This document shows positions 51,423 to 61,315 of a stretch of 64,000 nucleotides of DNA, in pieces. A program made the position numbers and the translations under genes. This DNA comes from an uncultured Tenacibaculum sp. (GTDB taxonomy: Bacteria; Bacteroidota; Bacteroidia; Flavobacteriales; Flavobacteriaceae): assembly GCF_947504135.1 (NCBI RefSeq), contig NZ_CANNGG010000002.1:248001-312000 (forward strand), given 5' to 3'. The stretch's first letter is position 1. Every line of letters begins with the position of its first letter. The notes beneath the pieces were generated by a model. The model was given only the letters and a program-made list of their open reading frames with translations, was not told where the DNA came from and made no database searches.

Positions 51423-53411
51423 TTATAAATTCTCTTTTAAAACCTCAATTTCATCACGTAGTTGTGCTGCAACTAAAAAGTCTAAAGCTTTGGCAGCTTC
51501 TTCCATTTGTTTGCGTTTGTCGCGTATGCGTTTTTCTATTTCTTGTTTTGGCAGGTATTCTAAATCTTGTTCAGCAGCTTTTTGTGTAGCATTGTCATAA
51601 TGATACGAAGTAATCGCATTTTTAGATAAAGTGTTGTCTATCTTTTTATTGATTTGCTTTGGTGTAATTCCGTGTGCTGTGTTGTAATTAATTTGTTTTT
51701 CGCGTCTACGGTTGGTTTCGTCAATGGTAAGTTGCATACTGTTGGTAATTTTATCAGCATACATAATTGCTTTACCGTTTACGTTACGTGCAGCACGCCC
51801 CACGGTTTGTGTTAATGAACGGTGTGAACGTAAAAAACCTTCTTTGTCAGCGTCTAAAATAGCCACTAAGGAAACCTCAGGAAGGTCTAATCCTTCTCTT
51901 AGTAAATTAACTCCGATAAGTACATCAAACAAACCTTTACGTAAATCTTGCATGATTTCTACACGTTCTAGGGTGTCGACATCGGAATGTATATAACGAC
52001 AACGCACTTGAATACGAGTTAAGTACTTGGCTAATTCTTCTGCCATACGTTTGGTAAGTGTTGTTACCAAAGTACGTTCGTCTTTTTCTACACGCACTTG
52101 AATCTCTTCAATTAAATCATCAATTTGGTTTAAACTTGGTCGAACTTCAATTTCAGGATCTAATAGTCCTGTTGGTCGAATAACTTGTTCTACAAATAGA
52201 CCTTCTGTTTTTTGTAATTCGTAATCAGCTGGAGTTGCAGAAACGTAGATTACTTGGTTTTGTAAAGCTTCGAACTCTTCAAACTTTAAAGGCCTATTAT
52301 CCATTGCAGCAGGTAAACGGAACCCGTATTCTACCAAGTTTTCTTTTCGACTTCTGTCTCCACCATACATGGCATGCACTTGTGGTACAGTTACGTGACT
52401 TTCGTCAATGACCATCAAGTAATCATCAGGAAAGTAATCTAACAAACAGAAAGGTCGTGTACCTGCTTCTCGTCCGTCTAAATAACGAGAATAATTTTCA
52501 ATTCCTGAACAGTATCCTAATTCCCGAATCATTTCTAAGTCGAACTCAGTTCGCTCTTGCAAGCGCTTTGCTTCTAAATGTTTTCCTATTTCCTTGAAAT
52601 AATCTACCTGTTTTACCATGTCTTCTTGAATTTGATGAATGGCATTTTGTAATATGTCAGGAGAGGTTACAAATAAGTTGGCAGGATAAATATTTAGTTT
52701 TTCTAAACGTGTAATAATTTCGTTAGTTTCTATGTTGAAGGTCTCAATTTCTTCAATTTCATCCCCAAAAAAGTGGACTTTATATCCATTATCTCCATAC
52801 GATGGATAAATGGTAACCACATCACCTTTTACTTTAAACGTTCCGCTTTTTACTTCAACTTCGGTACGGGCATATAAACTTGTTACTAAACGGTGTAAAA
52901 ATTTTGTACGTGAAATTTGTTGGTCAACTTCAATAGTAATCACATTCTTTTTGAATTCCGTAGGATTCCCAATACCATACAAACAAGATACTGAAGCAAC
53001 TACCAATACATCTCGACGTCCAGAAAGTAGGGAAGAAGAGGTGCTAATTCGCAAGCGTTCTATTTCATCGTTGATGGATAAATCTTTCTCAATATAGGTT
53101 CCAGTGACAGGAATATAAGCTTCGGGTTGGTAGTAATCATAGTATGAAACAAAATATTCTACAGCGTTGTTTGGAAAGAACTGTTTGAACTCTGAATACA
53201 ACTGAGCAGCTAAGGTTTTATTATGAGCCAATACTAATGTAGGTCGATTTACTTCGGCTACAACATTGGCTACTGAAAACGTTTTACCAGAACCTGTAAC
53301 ACCCAAAAGTGTTTGGTACTTTTCATCGGCTAAAATTCCGTTAGCCAACTGTTTGATTGCTTGTGGTTGATCACCAGTAGGTTTAAATTCAGAGTTTAAT
53401 TCAAAGTTCAT
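51423..53411 (-). CDS. uvrB: Excinuclease ABC subunit B
   Basis: DNA-damage verifying helicase-like subunit of nucleotide excision repair. The 662 residues contain Walker A LGVTGSGKTFSVAN, YYDYYQPEAYIP (beta-hairpin region), Walker B DESHVTVPQ, the helicase motif QTVGRAARNVNGKAIMYAD and the C-terminal UVR domain that binds UvrC (RDKRKQMEEAAKALDF). Promoter boxes and a terminator overlap immediately upstream; the predicted transcript starts at or next to the ATG. Confidence 0.97.
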   Translation of the reverse strand: MNFELNSEFKPTGDQPQAIKQLANGILADEKYQTLLGVTGSGKTFSVANVVAEVNRPTLVLAHNKTLAAQLYSEFKQFFPNNAVEYFVSYYDYYQPEAYIPVTGTYIEKDLSINDEIERLRISTSSSLLSGRRDVLVVASVSCLYGIGNPTEFKKNVITIEVDQQISRTKFLHRLVTSLYARTEVEVKSGTFKVKGDVVTIYPSYGDNGYKVHFFGDEIEEIETFNIETNEIITRLEKLNIYPANLFVTSPDILQNAIHQIQEDMVKQVDYFKEIGKHLEAKRLQERTEFDLEMIRELGYCSGIENYSRYLDGREAGTRPFCLLDYFPDDYLMVIDESHVTVPQVHAMYGGDRSRKENLVEYGFRLPAAMDNRPLKFEEFEALQNQVIYVSATPADYELQKTEGLFVEQVIRPTGLLDPEIEVRPSLNQIDDLIEEIQVRVEKDERTLVTTLTKRMAEELAKYLTRIQVRCRYIHSDVDTLERVEIMQDLRKGLFDVLIGVNLLREGLDLPEVSLVAILDADKEGFLRSHRSLTQTVGRAARNVNGKAIMYADKITNSMQLTIDETNRRREKQINYNTAHGITPKQINKKIDNTLSKNAITSYHYDNATQKAAEQDLEYLPKQEIEKRIRDKRKQMEEAAKALDFLVAAQLRDEIEVLKENL

Positions 53412-53415
53412 TCAA

Positions 53416-53423
53416 CAAAAATA
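53416..53423 (-). promoter_or_regulatory. Predicted -7 box of uvrB, overlapping an upstream terminator
   Basis: TATTTTTG on the minus strand, four bases before the uvrB ATG. The TAT is the end of the terminator stem and TTTTT its tail. If used, mRNA would be leaderless. Confidence 0.5.
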
Positions 53424-53453
53424 CGGATAGTTTTACTGAAAATCTATCCGTAT
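53421..53453 (-). terminator. Terminator of T9SS type B surface-protein gene, adjacent to uvrB
   Basis: Perfect 10-base arms ATACGGATAG and CTATCCGTAT with a 13-base loop, followed on the minus strand by TTTTT. It lies 25 bases after the stop of the large surface-protein gene. Confidence 0.72.
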
Positions 53454-53477
53454 TAATTGTAATTTATTTAAGAGTTT

Positions 53478-56333
53478 TTACTTTCTAAGTAAAGAAAAAT
53501 GTCCTGTCTTTTTTCTTACCTTACCGTTTTTATCTATTAATTCTGCATTGTACCAATAATCGTTTGTAGGTAGGGTAGTACCATTGTATACACCATCCCA
53601 ACCAGGATGATTTTTATCGGTAATTTCACTAATCAATTTCCCAAAACGATTAAAAATTTGAACTTTAACAACATCATAATAATCATTATCAACACCTAAT
53701 ACTTTCCATGTGTCAAAATGACCATCTCCATTTGGGGTAAAATGACGTTGGAAGTATATGGTTGAAATTTGATTAGAAGATACAACGCCACAACCATTTC
53801 GATCTCTAACAGAAATAAAATTCAATCCAGGAGGAATATTGGTAAAGGTATATGTTAGGTTTTCGTCTCCTTTGACAAAATCACCAAAATTAGTACTGTT
53901 AAGAGCATATTCATAATCTCCAATTCCATCTACAGTAATTTTTATTTTATTACTATCTGGATTGTCTTGGTCGTCCACAGATTTGATATTAACAATTAAT
54001 GCTTGATTGGATTCTTTGACAAAAAAAGTGTTATACCCCATGGATGGGGTATTTATGTTAGGATACTTTCTGTATGCTTCAACTTTATATTCACCTGCTG
54101 AATTAGCATTATAAATGGCTGATGTTTCGTTTGGAATTAAATTACCATTTAAGTACCATTTGTAGGTATCTGTTGTATTTCCAGTATCAGCATTTAAGGC
54201 TATAGTATGAGGTTGAGGGGTTCGTCTTGGGTTGTCTACGCATAAAATTTCCTCGTTTAGATTTCCTTGCGGAATAGGGAGTTTTTCTACAAGTATTTTA
54301 AAATTCCCAACAGTTTCACAAGATGTTGTTCCTTTGTTAGAAATCCTTACATAGATATCAGAATTATTAGTAAATAAATGATCTTCATAAGGAGGGAGAA
54401 TTTGATTTGTTTGTAAAGAGGCGTCTTCTGCAGTTCTGTAATATTGAAAATCGTGAGTAGTTTGCGATAAGGCTCCTCCAGAATTATTGATTATTTGTTG
54501 AGTTTTGATTGAGAAATCAAAAAATCCATTACCTGTACCTATACTAAATTTAGCATTTGCATTTGATGCATTTTGATCTAACTCACTAATATGTTCATCA
54601 GAGTATATATTTAATCCAGTAGGATTTACCTGTAAATCGATAACCTGAGTTTGATAACAGTTTGTAGTATTGTTTGTTACTTTTACTGTAATAGAATGAT
54701 TTGTAGCTACTGAATTAGTGTAGTTATTTTTGTTAAGAGGTCTTGAAAAGTTACTATCAGAAGTTTCAAAAAAATCTATTGAAATATTAGAAAAATCATC
54801 AACTAAAGAAGCTTCCAAAAGCTCAAGGTTAAAAGTAGCAAATCCGTCATGAGGATTACTATCGAAGTCACATTGAATATAGGGTTGAATTGTATTAATA
54901 GTAGGTTTAGGTTCGAATGTAACTTGAACTTTACCTGTATATGTTTTTTTACAATATGAATTAGACTCTATTTTAACTTCGTATAAACCACTTCCAAAAT
55001 TTACATTACCTACAGTTAATTCTCTCGTTTTGGCTATTTCAACCCCATCTTTATACCATGTGTAAGTATCGTTTGGATTATTAATTTCAGGAACTATCTC
55101 ATAGCTATCTCCTATACAAAATACTTGATTTGTGTTACTTAATACAGCATTAGAGTCAGCATTCAATAACTTAACAGGAGCAAAAAATGATTGGATAAAA
55201 GGAGGTAAGCCCTGAGAGGTTCTTCCTCTTCCTAAATCAATAGCTACTGGTTTGTATGTAACGTTTTTTGCGCTTTCATCAGGGTTTTCAATGGCGCCTA
55301 AATATGACTTATCAGGAATAGAACTGTATATTTTTCCATCTGAAGCTAGTTGTAAAGCGCCTCTATACCCAGATCCTCTCCATATTTGAGCTTTTGTTTG
55401 CGCTACATCTCTATCAAGTAAGTCGAATTGGAGAATACTAAAGGTAAATGGAGGAATAAATAATGAAGCATAAAGTTTAGATGATTGAGGAGAGAATTCA
55501 ACACCATAAGGAACTCCATCAATAGAAGGGGTAGTTAATGTTTCTCCTGATGAAGTAATTTTTCCAGTGACGTTATCAAAATCATACAATACCAAACGAC
55601 CATTTCCTGTATTTTGACCAGCTGTAAAGTCGGCCAAAGCTACTTTTGTACCATCAGGCGATACTTTTAAATATCCTCTTTTATCTTGTAAAATATAAGA
55701 AGATTTAGAAATAACAGGGTTCAAATAGTCTACACCGTTTTGATCAATTTTATAAGCATAAAAAGAGTCTTCTACAATAGATAAAACCCAAATTTCAGTA
55801 CAGTCTTTTCCTTGAACAGCTGTAACTTTTTCAGACCAATAAAAATCTTTTCCATCGGACAAATTGGTGGGACCTTCTATAATTTCGCCACCGTTTCCTT
55901 TTGTGATATCAATAGTGTAAAAATTAAAACCAGGATTTCTAGGGTAGCCAGAATTATTAGGGATATAATCGGTTCCTACAGTGAAAATATAGTATATGTT
56001 TTTATTTTCTGGAGCAGGAACAATTAAACCAGATTGAGAACTTGATGGATTTCCTTGTAAATTATTAGCAAGTTGCCCATTATAATATCTCATTAATTCG
56101 TGGTTTTTTGTCCATACTTTAATTCCATCAGAATAAAATAAAAGATTTCCGTCTTCATCTGAAATAGTAGAACAACCTTCTTCGGTATTTAATGCGCCAT
56201 TTGTTAAAGCGATTGGAGTTCCATTAAAATCAATTCCAGCGTTGTTTCCAAAATACCAAACATTGGCTTCTTTTTGACTATAAATAGAAAGTGAGCTTAT
56301 ACACAGAAATACAAAAAGTAGTTGTTTTACCAT
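53478..56333 (-). CDS. Large secreted surface protein with T9SS type B (gliding motility-associated) C-terminal domain
   Basis: A 951-residue protein with signal peptide QLLFVFLCISSLSIYSQ. The N-terminal region (about 20-390) reads like a beta-propeller (ANVWYFGNNAGIDF, GTKVALADFTAGQ, DGKIYSSIPDKSYLG). The middle has Ig-like/PKD-like domains with repeats of FxLxC patterns. The C-terminus (about 860-951) is the type B sorting domain TIGR04131: HFTPNGDGHFDTWKV, VQIFNRFGKLISEI, GWDGVYNGTTLPTNDYWY. It is exported by the type IX system and attached to or released at the cell surface, matching GldI in the same window. Ligand is unknown. Confidence 0.92.
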   Translation of the reverse strand: MVKQLLFVFLCISSLSIYSQKEANVWYFGNNAGIDFNGTPIALTNGALNTEEGCSTISDEDGNLLFYSDGIKVWTKNHELMRYYNGQLANNLQGNPSSSQSGLIVPAPENKNIYYIFTVGTDYIPNNSGYPRNPGFNFYTIDITKGNGGEIIEGPTNLSDGKDFYWSEKVTAVQGKDCTEIWVLSIVEDSFYAYKIDQNGVDYLNPVISKSSYILQDKRGYLKVSPDGTKVALADFTAGQNTGNGRLVLYDFDNVTGKITSSGETLTTPSIDGVPYGVEFSPQSSKLYASLFIPPFTFSILQFDLLDRDVAQTKAQIWRGSGYRGALQLASDGKIYSSIPDKSYLGAIENPDESAKNVTYKPVAIDLGRGRTSQGLPPFIQSFFAPVKLLNADSNAVLSNTNQVFCIGDSYEIVPEINNPNDTYTWYKDGVEIAKTRELTVGNVNFGSGLYEVKIESNSYCKKTYTGKVQVTFEPKPTINTIQPYIQCDFDSNPHDGFATFNLELLEASLVDDFSNISIDFFETSDSNFSRPLNKNNYTNSVATNHSITVKVTNNTTNCYQTQVIDLQVNPTGLNIYSDEHISELDQNASNANAKFSIGTGNGFFDFSIKTQQIINNSGGALSQTTHDFQYYRTAEDASLQTNQILPPYEDHLFTNNSDIYVRISNKGTTSCETVGNFKILVEKLPIPQGNLNEEILCVDNPRRTPQPHTIALNADTGNTTDTYKWYLNGNLIPNETSAIYNANSAGEYKVEAYRKYPNINTPSMGYNTFFVKESNQALIVNIKSVDDQDNPDSNKIKITVDGIGDYEYALNSTNFGDFVKGDENLTYTFTNIPPGLNFISVRDRNGCGVVSSNQISTIYFQRHFTPNGDGHFDTWKVLGVDNDYYDVVKVQIFNRFGKLISEITDKNHPGWDGVYNGTTLPTNDYWYNAELIDKNGKVRKKTGHFSLLRK

Positions 56334-56381
56334 TTAAATAAATTTTTATACAGATAAAACAGCTAAATTACATAAAACCCT

Positions 56382-57230
56382 CTATAAATCTCGTTTTTTT
56401 AACAAAGCGTATGATGAATAAATAAAAATAGCTGTCCAAATTAACACAATTGTTATGTTGAATAAGCTAACAGAATAGTCTTTAGTAAAGTTTTCTCCTA
56501 TTTGACTTGCTACCGATTTTACAGCTCCTAATCTAGTAAAAGGTTCTTTAATTAAGTTAGCCATTGATTCTAAAGGAAAAAATTGCATGACACTGTTTAC
56601 TGCTTCATCAGTTCCTGTTTTTACATCTCTAAAAGTCCAATACAAGTAGCCTTTAATTAAACTTTCAACAATTAACCAAACAATCATAGCTGCTACAGCA
56701 AATGCTGATCGTTTAATTAAAATACCTAAGAATAAACCAAAAGAGAAAAAGCCTAATAATTTTATGAAAAAAGCAACTAAGTAACCTAAATCTGAAAAGA
56801 TGATAGACATTTCATTAAAATCTGAATAAATAGCCCCAAGAATCAATGAAACAATAAATACAAATACGGTGGAAATAAAAGCAAAAGCAATAACAGTGTA
56901 GAATTTAGAAAGCACAAACTCTTTTTTACTTAAACCATCAATTAAGTTTTGTTTTAGTGTTTTATAGCTATACTCATTAGCCATCATAGAAACAATAACT
57001 AATAGCAAGAAAAATTTAAAAGTTGCAGCTATATAGGTATTAAAGTGCCAGATGTAGGGAAAGTTAAAAATACCTTGTTCTGCTAAGTGAAACTTAATCG
57101 GACCTATATCAAATTTTATTGCAGCAATTAAGGCAATAGATGTTAATAGGGCGAAATAAATAATTGAAAGAACTTTACTAGCTCTGTTATATTTTAATTT
57201 ATGTAATTCTATATTTAAAAGTCGTAGCAT
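56382..57230 (-). CDS. ABC-2 type transporter permease
   Basis: A 282-residue membrane protein with six or so hydrophobic helices, typical of ABC-2 permeases (LKQNLIDGLSKKEFVLSKFY near the cytosolic loop). It partners with the ATPase gene nine bases upstream. Substrate is unknown; the pair is similar in build to GldA/GldF-type or bacitracin-type exporters, but that is not decisive. It stands just before the T9SS surface-protein gene on the same strand. Confidence 0.88.
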   Translation of the reverse strand: MLRLLNIELHKLKYNRASKVLSIIYFALLTSIALIAAIKFDIGPIKFHLAEQGIFNFPYIWHFNTYIAATFKFFLLLVIVSMMANEYSYKTLKQNLIDGLSKKEFVLSKFYTVIAFAFISTVFVFIVSLILGAIYSDFNEMSIIFSDLGYLVAFFIKLLGFFSFGLFLGILIKRSAFAVAAMIVWLIVESLIKGYLYWTFRDVKTGTDEAVNSVMQFFPLESMANLIKEPFTRLGAVKSVASQIGENFTKDYSVSLFNITIVLIWTAIFIYSSYALLKKRDL

Positions 57231-57239
57231 GATGTAAGT

Positions 57240-58181
57240 TTATTGGTTGTTGGTAAGGTCTAAGAATTGTTGCTCTAAACTAGGTTTACGTTTTACTAAA
57301 TGCGAAAGAGAAATTCCGTTGTCAAATAGAAATTTATTAATTTCTGAGGCAGACAATTCAGAAGATAAATTTGCAATTAAAAGTCCATTTTCACTATTAA
57401 TAGTTCCTATTGAAGAGTGATTTTCTAAAAGTTGTTTAAGCTTGTTTTGATCTTCGGCTTGTAGCTCGAAAAATCCATTTGAAGCTGTCATTTCATCAAC
57501 TCTACCACTGTATAGTTTTACACCATTTCTTATTACTACCACATGAGAACACACTTTTTCTACTTCATCAAGTAAGTGTGAGGCAAGTAAAATAGTCGTG
57601 CCGTTTTGAGCAATTTCTTTTATAATTTGACGAATCTCATGTATACCTTGAGGATCTAATCCGTTAGTTGGTTCGTCTAAGATTAATATTTCAGGATCGT
57701 TTAATAGGGCAGAAGCAATTGCTAAGCGTTGTTTCATTCCTAAAGAGTAAGTTCTGAACTTACTGTTTCTACGCTCGTAAAGGTTTACAATTTTTAATTT
57801 TTCTTCTATTTTATCATACGAAACACCCTTTATTTTACAGATAAGCTGTAAGTTTTGAACTGCCGACATATAAGGATAAAAATTAGGACGCTCAATAATA
57901 GCACCTACTTTTTTTAAAGCTTCATGAGTAGATAGTTTACCATCAAACCAGCTAAAACTTCCTGAGGTTTTGTTAACTACATTTAAAATAATACCTAAAG
58001 TGGTTGATTTTCCACTTCCATTAGGTCCTAATATTCCGTAAACATTTCCTTTTTGAATGTCAAAAGAGAGGTTATTTACCGCATGAACTTTTCCGTATTT
58101 TTTATCGAGGTTTTGTATAGATAAAATTGTTTCCAAGCTTTTTTGATTTTGTTGATTATATGTATTTGACGATTCATTCAA
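57240..58181 (-). CDS. ABC transporter ATP-binding protein
   Basis: A 313-residue ATPase: Walker A GILGPNGSGKSTTLGII, signature YSLGMKQRLAIASAL, Walker B ILILDEPTNGLDPQG, followed by a C-terminal extension (about 225-313) as in the ABC-2/CcmA group. Pairs with the permease directly downstream. Start: ATG 58181; a TTG at residue 16 (58136) giving METILSIQNLDKKYG is a plausible alternative and closer to family length. Start not decided. Confidence 0.92.
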   Translation of the reverse strand: MNESSNTYNQQNQKSLETILSIQNLDKKYGKVHAVNNLSFDIQKGNVYGILGPNGSGKSTTLGIILNVVNKTSGSFSWFDGKLSTHEALKKVGAIIERPNFYPYMSAVQNLQLICKIKGVSYDKIEEKLKIVNLYERRNSKFRTYSLGMKQRLAIASALLNDPEILILDEPTNGLDPQGIHEIRQIIKEIAQNGTTILLASHLLDEVEKVCSHVVVIRNGVKLYSGRVDEMTASNGFFELQAEDQNKLKQLLENHSSIGTINSENGLLIANLSSELSASEINKFLFDNGISLSHLVKRKPSLEQQFLDLTNNQ

Positions 58182-58301
58182 ATTATTGTTACAATGTATA
58201 AAAAAAAGTAACAGAAAATAGTTTAAATGGAAAACATGGCTTTTTAGAAAGAAATAAAACCTATTCAGAAATAAATTTAACTAGATGGTTTAAAACCAAG
58301 G

Positions 58302-58309
58302 TAGTTTTG
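58302..58309 (+). promoter_or_regulatory. Predicted -7 box of the lipoprotein gene
   Basis: TAGTTTTG on the plus strand, 20 bases before ATG 58329; it lies just ahead of a longer frame starting 58311. Confidence 0.45.
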
Positions 58310-58328
58310 CATGTCAAATTATATTATT

Positions 58329-58862
58329 ATGAAAAAAATAAACTACTTATTAGCGATTATTTTAACAACTGTTTTTTACGTAAGCTGTTCATCTGATGAT
58401 GTTCAAGAAATACCAAATCAATTTATAATTGAAGGAAAAAATTATCCGATGGAATCAATTTTCGTAGAAAAATTCACTAAACATAGTAGAACTACTATAT
58501 TGTTACATTTATTAAATATTACTGAACAAGATATAGAAGCTGCCCGAAACTCAGGTGTAGCCTTAACTGAGGTAGATTTCTTTTCAATTGCTGTTCGTGA
58601 TGAAAATTTAACCTCAAAAACTTATACAACAAATAGTTTATGGTATGAGTTTATGACTGATGGAGAATTTTTAGGAGAATACGATAATGAACAATTACTA
58701 ATGGAGTATGAAAATGGAGATGAAGTTACTTTAACTATAAATTCAATTAACGAAACTAACATTTCATTAGACTTTAAAGTGAAAAGAGTTAACGGAAGTG
58801 TAGCAACAGGAAGTTATAAAGGAAAGTACAGTACTATTGAAGAATTATCAGGAGCAAGATAG
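58329..58862 (+). CDS. Lipoprotein of unknown function
   Basis: A 177-residue protein with a lipoprotein signal: MKKINYLLAIILTTVFYVSC, lipidated Cys at residue 20, followed by SSDD, the acidic motif typical of flavobacterial exported lipoproteins. The rest (KNYPMESIFVEK ... NISLDFKVKRVNG) looks like a beta-rich domain. No family is recognised. ATG 58329 is used because the longer frame adds six residues directly behind a promoter box. A terminator follows. Confidence 0.8.
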   Translation: MKKINYLLAIILTTVFYVSCSSDDVQEIPNQFIIEGKNYPMESIFVEKFTKHSRTTILLHLLNITEQDIEAARNSGVALTEVDFFSIAVRDENLTSKTYTTNSLWYEFMTDGEFLGEYDNEQLLMEYENGDEVTLTINSINETNISLDFKVKRVNGSVATGSYKGKYSTIEELSGAR

Positions 58863-58884
58863 AAAAATAAATAGATTAGATAAT

Positions 58885-58917
58885 AAAAAAAGCTTAGGGT
58901 TTACCTAAGCTTTTTTT
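58885..58917. terminator. Bidirectional terminator between lipoprotein and response regulator
   Basis: Stem AAAAAAAGCTTAGG/CCTAAGCTTTTTTT with a 5-base loop and runs on both sides. Confidence 0.9.
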
Positions 58918-58930
58918 ATTTAAAATGATA

Positions 58931-59629
58931 TTATTTGTTGTCAATTAATCTAAAACCTTCACCATGAATATTTAAAATCTCTACATTTTCATCATTTTTT
59001 AAATATTTACGAAGTTTAGCAATGTATACATCCATACTACGAGAAGTAAAATAGTTGTCATCTCTCCAAATTTTTGTCAATGCTAATTCACGTGGCATTA
59101 AATCATTTTTATGGATAGCTAACATACGTAATAATTTACTTTCTTTAGGTGACAACTTTTGAGGTTCTCCACCTTTGTATGTTAAGTGACGTAACTTAGA
59201 GTTAAAGTCAAATCCACCAATTTTGAATTCGAACTCATCACTATCGTTTGTTTTTTCAGTTTCTTTACGTTGTAAAATAGCTTTGATTTTGTGTAATAAA
59301 ACTTCTGAATCAAAAGGTTTATTCAAATAATCGTCGGCTCCAACTTGGTATCCTTTTAAAACATCTTCTTTTAATGTTTTAGCAGTTAAAAATATAATTG
59401 GAATTTCTTTGTTTGTAGCACGAATGTCTTCAGCTAAAGAAAAACCATCTTTACGAGGCATCATAACATCTAAAATACATAAGTCGTACTCAGCATTTTT
59501 AAACATGATTAAACCATCTATTCCATCTTTAGCATGTGTAACATTATAATCGTTAAGCGCTAAATAATCTTTAAGAACTGTTCCAAAATTTGGATCGTCT
59601 TCTACTAATAATATTTTTTTACTCCCCAT
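58931..59629 (-). CDS. OmpR-family response regulator (RprY-like)
   Basis: A 232-residue response regulator. Receiver domain (about 1-120) with DD residues 11-12, Asp54 in LCILDVMMPRKDG and the Lys in LNKPF; OmpR/PhoB-type winged-helix domain (about 130-230) with LSPKESKLLRMLAIHKND and SRSMDVYIAKLRKYL. Resembles RprY of Bacteroides. It begins 11 bases after the kinase gene, so the pair is one operon. Targets not known. Confidence 0.94.
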   Translation of the reverse strand: MGSKKILLVEDDPNFGTVLKDYLALNDYNVTHAKDGIDGLIMFKNAEYDLCILDVMMPRKDGFSLAEDIRATNKEIPIIFLTAKTLKEDVLKGYQVGADDYLNKPFDSEVLLHKIKAILQRKETEKTNDSDEFEFKIGGFDFNSKLRHLTYKGGEPQKLSPKESKLLRMLAIHKNDLMPRELALTKIWRDDNYFTSRSMDVYIAKLRKYLKNDENVEILNIHGEGFRLIDNK

Positions 59630-59640
59630 TCCTTAATCTT

Positions 59641-61206
59641 TTATATTAATGGTAATTTAACTGTAAACGTGCTTCCTTTGCCTTTTTCACTCTCAACGTG
59701 AACGGTACCTTGGTGACTGTCTATAATTTCTTTTACATAGGCTAGCCCTAAACCATGGCCTTTTACGTTGTGTATGTTCCCTTTATGTTCTCTATAGAAT
59801 TTATCGAACACATATTTTTGAGCATTTCTGCTCATTCCTATACCTTCATCTTTAATCTTAAAAATAAAGTATTTATTTGTGTTTTCAGTAAATACATCAA
59901 TTTTAGGTGCATTTTCTGAGTACTTTAATGCGTTTTCTAATATGTTAACGACAACATTGGTTAAGTGGAATTGGTTTCCTAAAACCTCTGTTGAAATAGC
60001 TTGGAAATGTGCGGTAACACTTCCTTTTTTATCATCAGTCAATAACTGAATGTGTTCAATAGCTTCTTCAATAATATCGTGCATATCAACTGCATCTTTA
60101 TTAATTTCAAGTTGATTTTTTTCTAGTCTTGAAATTCGTAATACATTTTCTACCTGCCCATGCATACGCTTATTTTCATCGCGAATCATTTGCACATAGC
60201 GCTTTACTTTTTCTTCGTCAGATATAATCTTCGGGTTTTTAATCGCATCTAAAGCAAGGTTAATGGTTGCAATAGGTGTTTTAAACTCGTGTGTCATATT
60301 GTTAATGAAATCTGTTTTGATTTCAGAAATTTTCTTTTGACGTATTAATTGATATAACGATGTTGAAAAAGCAGCAATTATAATCCCTATAAAGAATAAG
60401 GAAAGTATTAAAACTTTCATCATTCCTGATAACAAGTTTTTTCGCTTGTCTGGAAACTTTACATATAGCTTATATTTACTATTTCCATTTTCATCTTCAA
60501 GCAGAGGGTAATTAATATCTTCTGGTTGTATGTTAAAATACCCTGATTTTAATTGTGTTGCTAATCCGTCTTCATAAACAACATACTTAAAATCTTGAGT
60601 AATATTCATTTTAGCGAATTCATCTTTAAGTATAAATTTTAACTCTTTATTGCTTATTCTTTGATGTATCGCATAAATGCTTTTACTCCTACGAAAAGCA
60701 TGTTCCATTACATCATCATTCCAACTCGGGTAAGTTTTGTATACTGAGTAACGGCTTTCGTTTAAAAAAGGTTTAAAATCTTTATTTTCTGATTTTACAA
60801 CCTGAGAAAAGAGAATATCTTCTTTTCCAGAATATCGTTTAATAATAATAGAATCATTATCAACAAACTCACCAGGCATTTTAAAGCTTTCTTCTAAAAT
60901 AGAACTACCAAAAGAGAACTTAGTTTTGCTAACAGTATCAACTTGCTGAAAAAGAAACGTTGTTATTTCTGCTTCTGTTCTTAGTTTGTTACTTTCAAAG
61001 TAATCTTTATAGTTTTGCTGAAACTCTAAGTACTCTCTCTCTTTTATGTTTTCAGAGGTACGAGCTAAAGCAATGGTTACATTATTTTTAAATTGTTGTT
61101 GTTTGTTTTTTATAGCATCTTTTATCCAATATACTTGAATAGAGATAATTCCTATTAAAGAAATACTCATCAAAACAACAATGAGAACAAAGATTTTTTT
61201 ACCCAT
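59641..61206 (-). CDS. Sensor histidine kinase (RprX-like)
   Basis: A 521-residue membrane kinase: helix 1 (about 5-27), a large extracytoplasmic domain (about 28-265), helix 2 (VLILSLFFIGIIIAAF), then HisKA with INNMTHEFKTPIATINLALD carrying the phospho-His (near residue 308), and an ATPase domain with NVVVNILENALKYS, DEGIGMSRNAQ and HGLGLAYVKEI. No HAMP domain is obvious. Partner of the regulator downstream. Confidence 0.94.
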   Translation of the reverse strand: MGKKIFVLIVVLMSISLIGIISIQVYWIKDAIKNKQQQFKNNVTIALARTSENIKEREYLEFQQNYKDYFESNKLRTEAEITTFLFQQVDTVSKTKFSFGSSILEESFKMPGEFVDNDSIIIKRYSGKEDILFSQVVKSENKDFKPFLNESRYSVYKTYPSWNDDVMEHAFRRSKSIYAIHQRISNKELKFILKDEFAKMNITQDFKYVVYEDGLATQLKSGYFNIQPEDINYPLLEDENGNSKYKLYVKFPDKRKNLLSGMMKVLILSLFFIGIIIAAFSTSLYQLIRQKKISEIKTDFINNMTHEFKTPIATINLALDAIKNPKIISDEEKVKRYVQMIRDENKRMHGQVENVLRISRLEKNQLEINKDAVDMHDIIEEAIEHIQLLTDDKKGSVTAHFQAISTEVLGNQFHLTNVVVNILENALKYSENAPKIDVFTENTNKYFIFKIKDEGIGMSRNAQKYVFDKFYREHKGNIHNVKGHGLGLAYVKEIIDSHQGTVHVESEKGKGSTFTVKLPLI

Positions 61207-61315
61207 TATTCAAAAATAAATTAATAAAAGATAGAGCGGTAATGTTTTAACTTAGATTAACAAAGTTATTGTAAAATTAAGTAAATTTTAACACTTAAAG
61301 CTAGTGAAGCATAAA

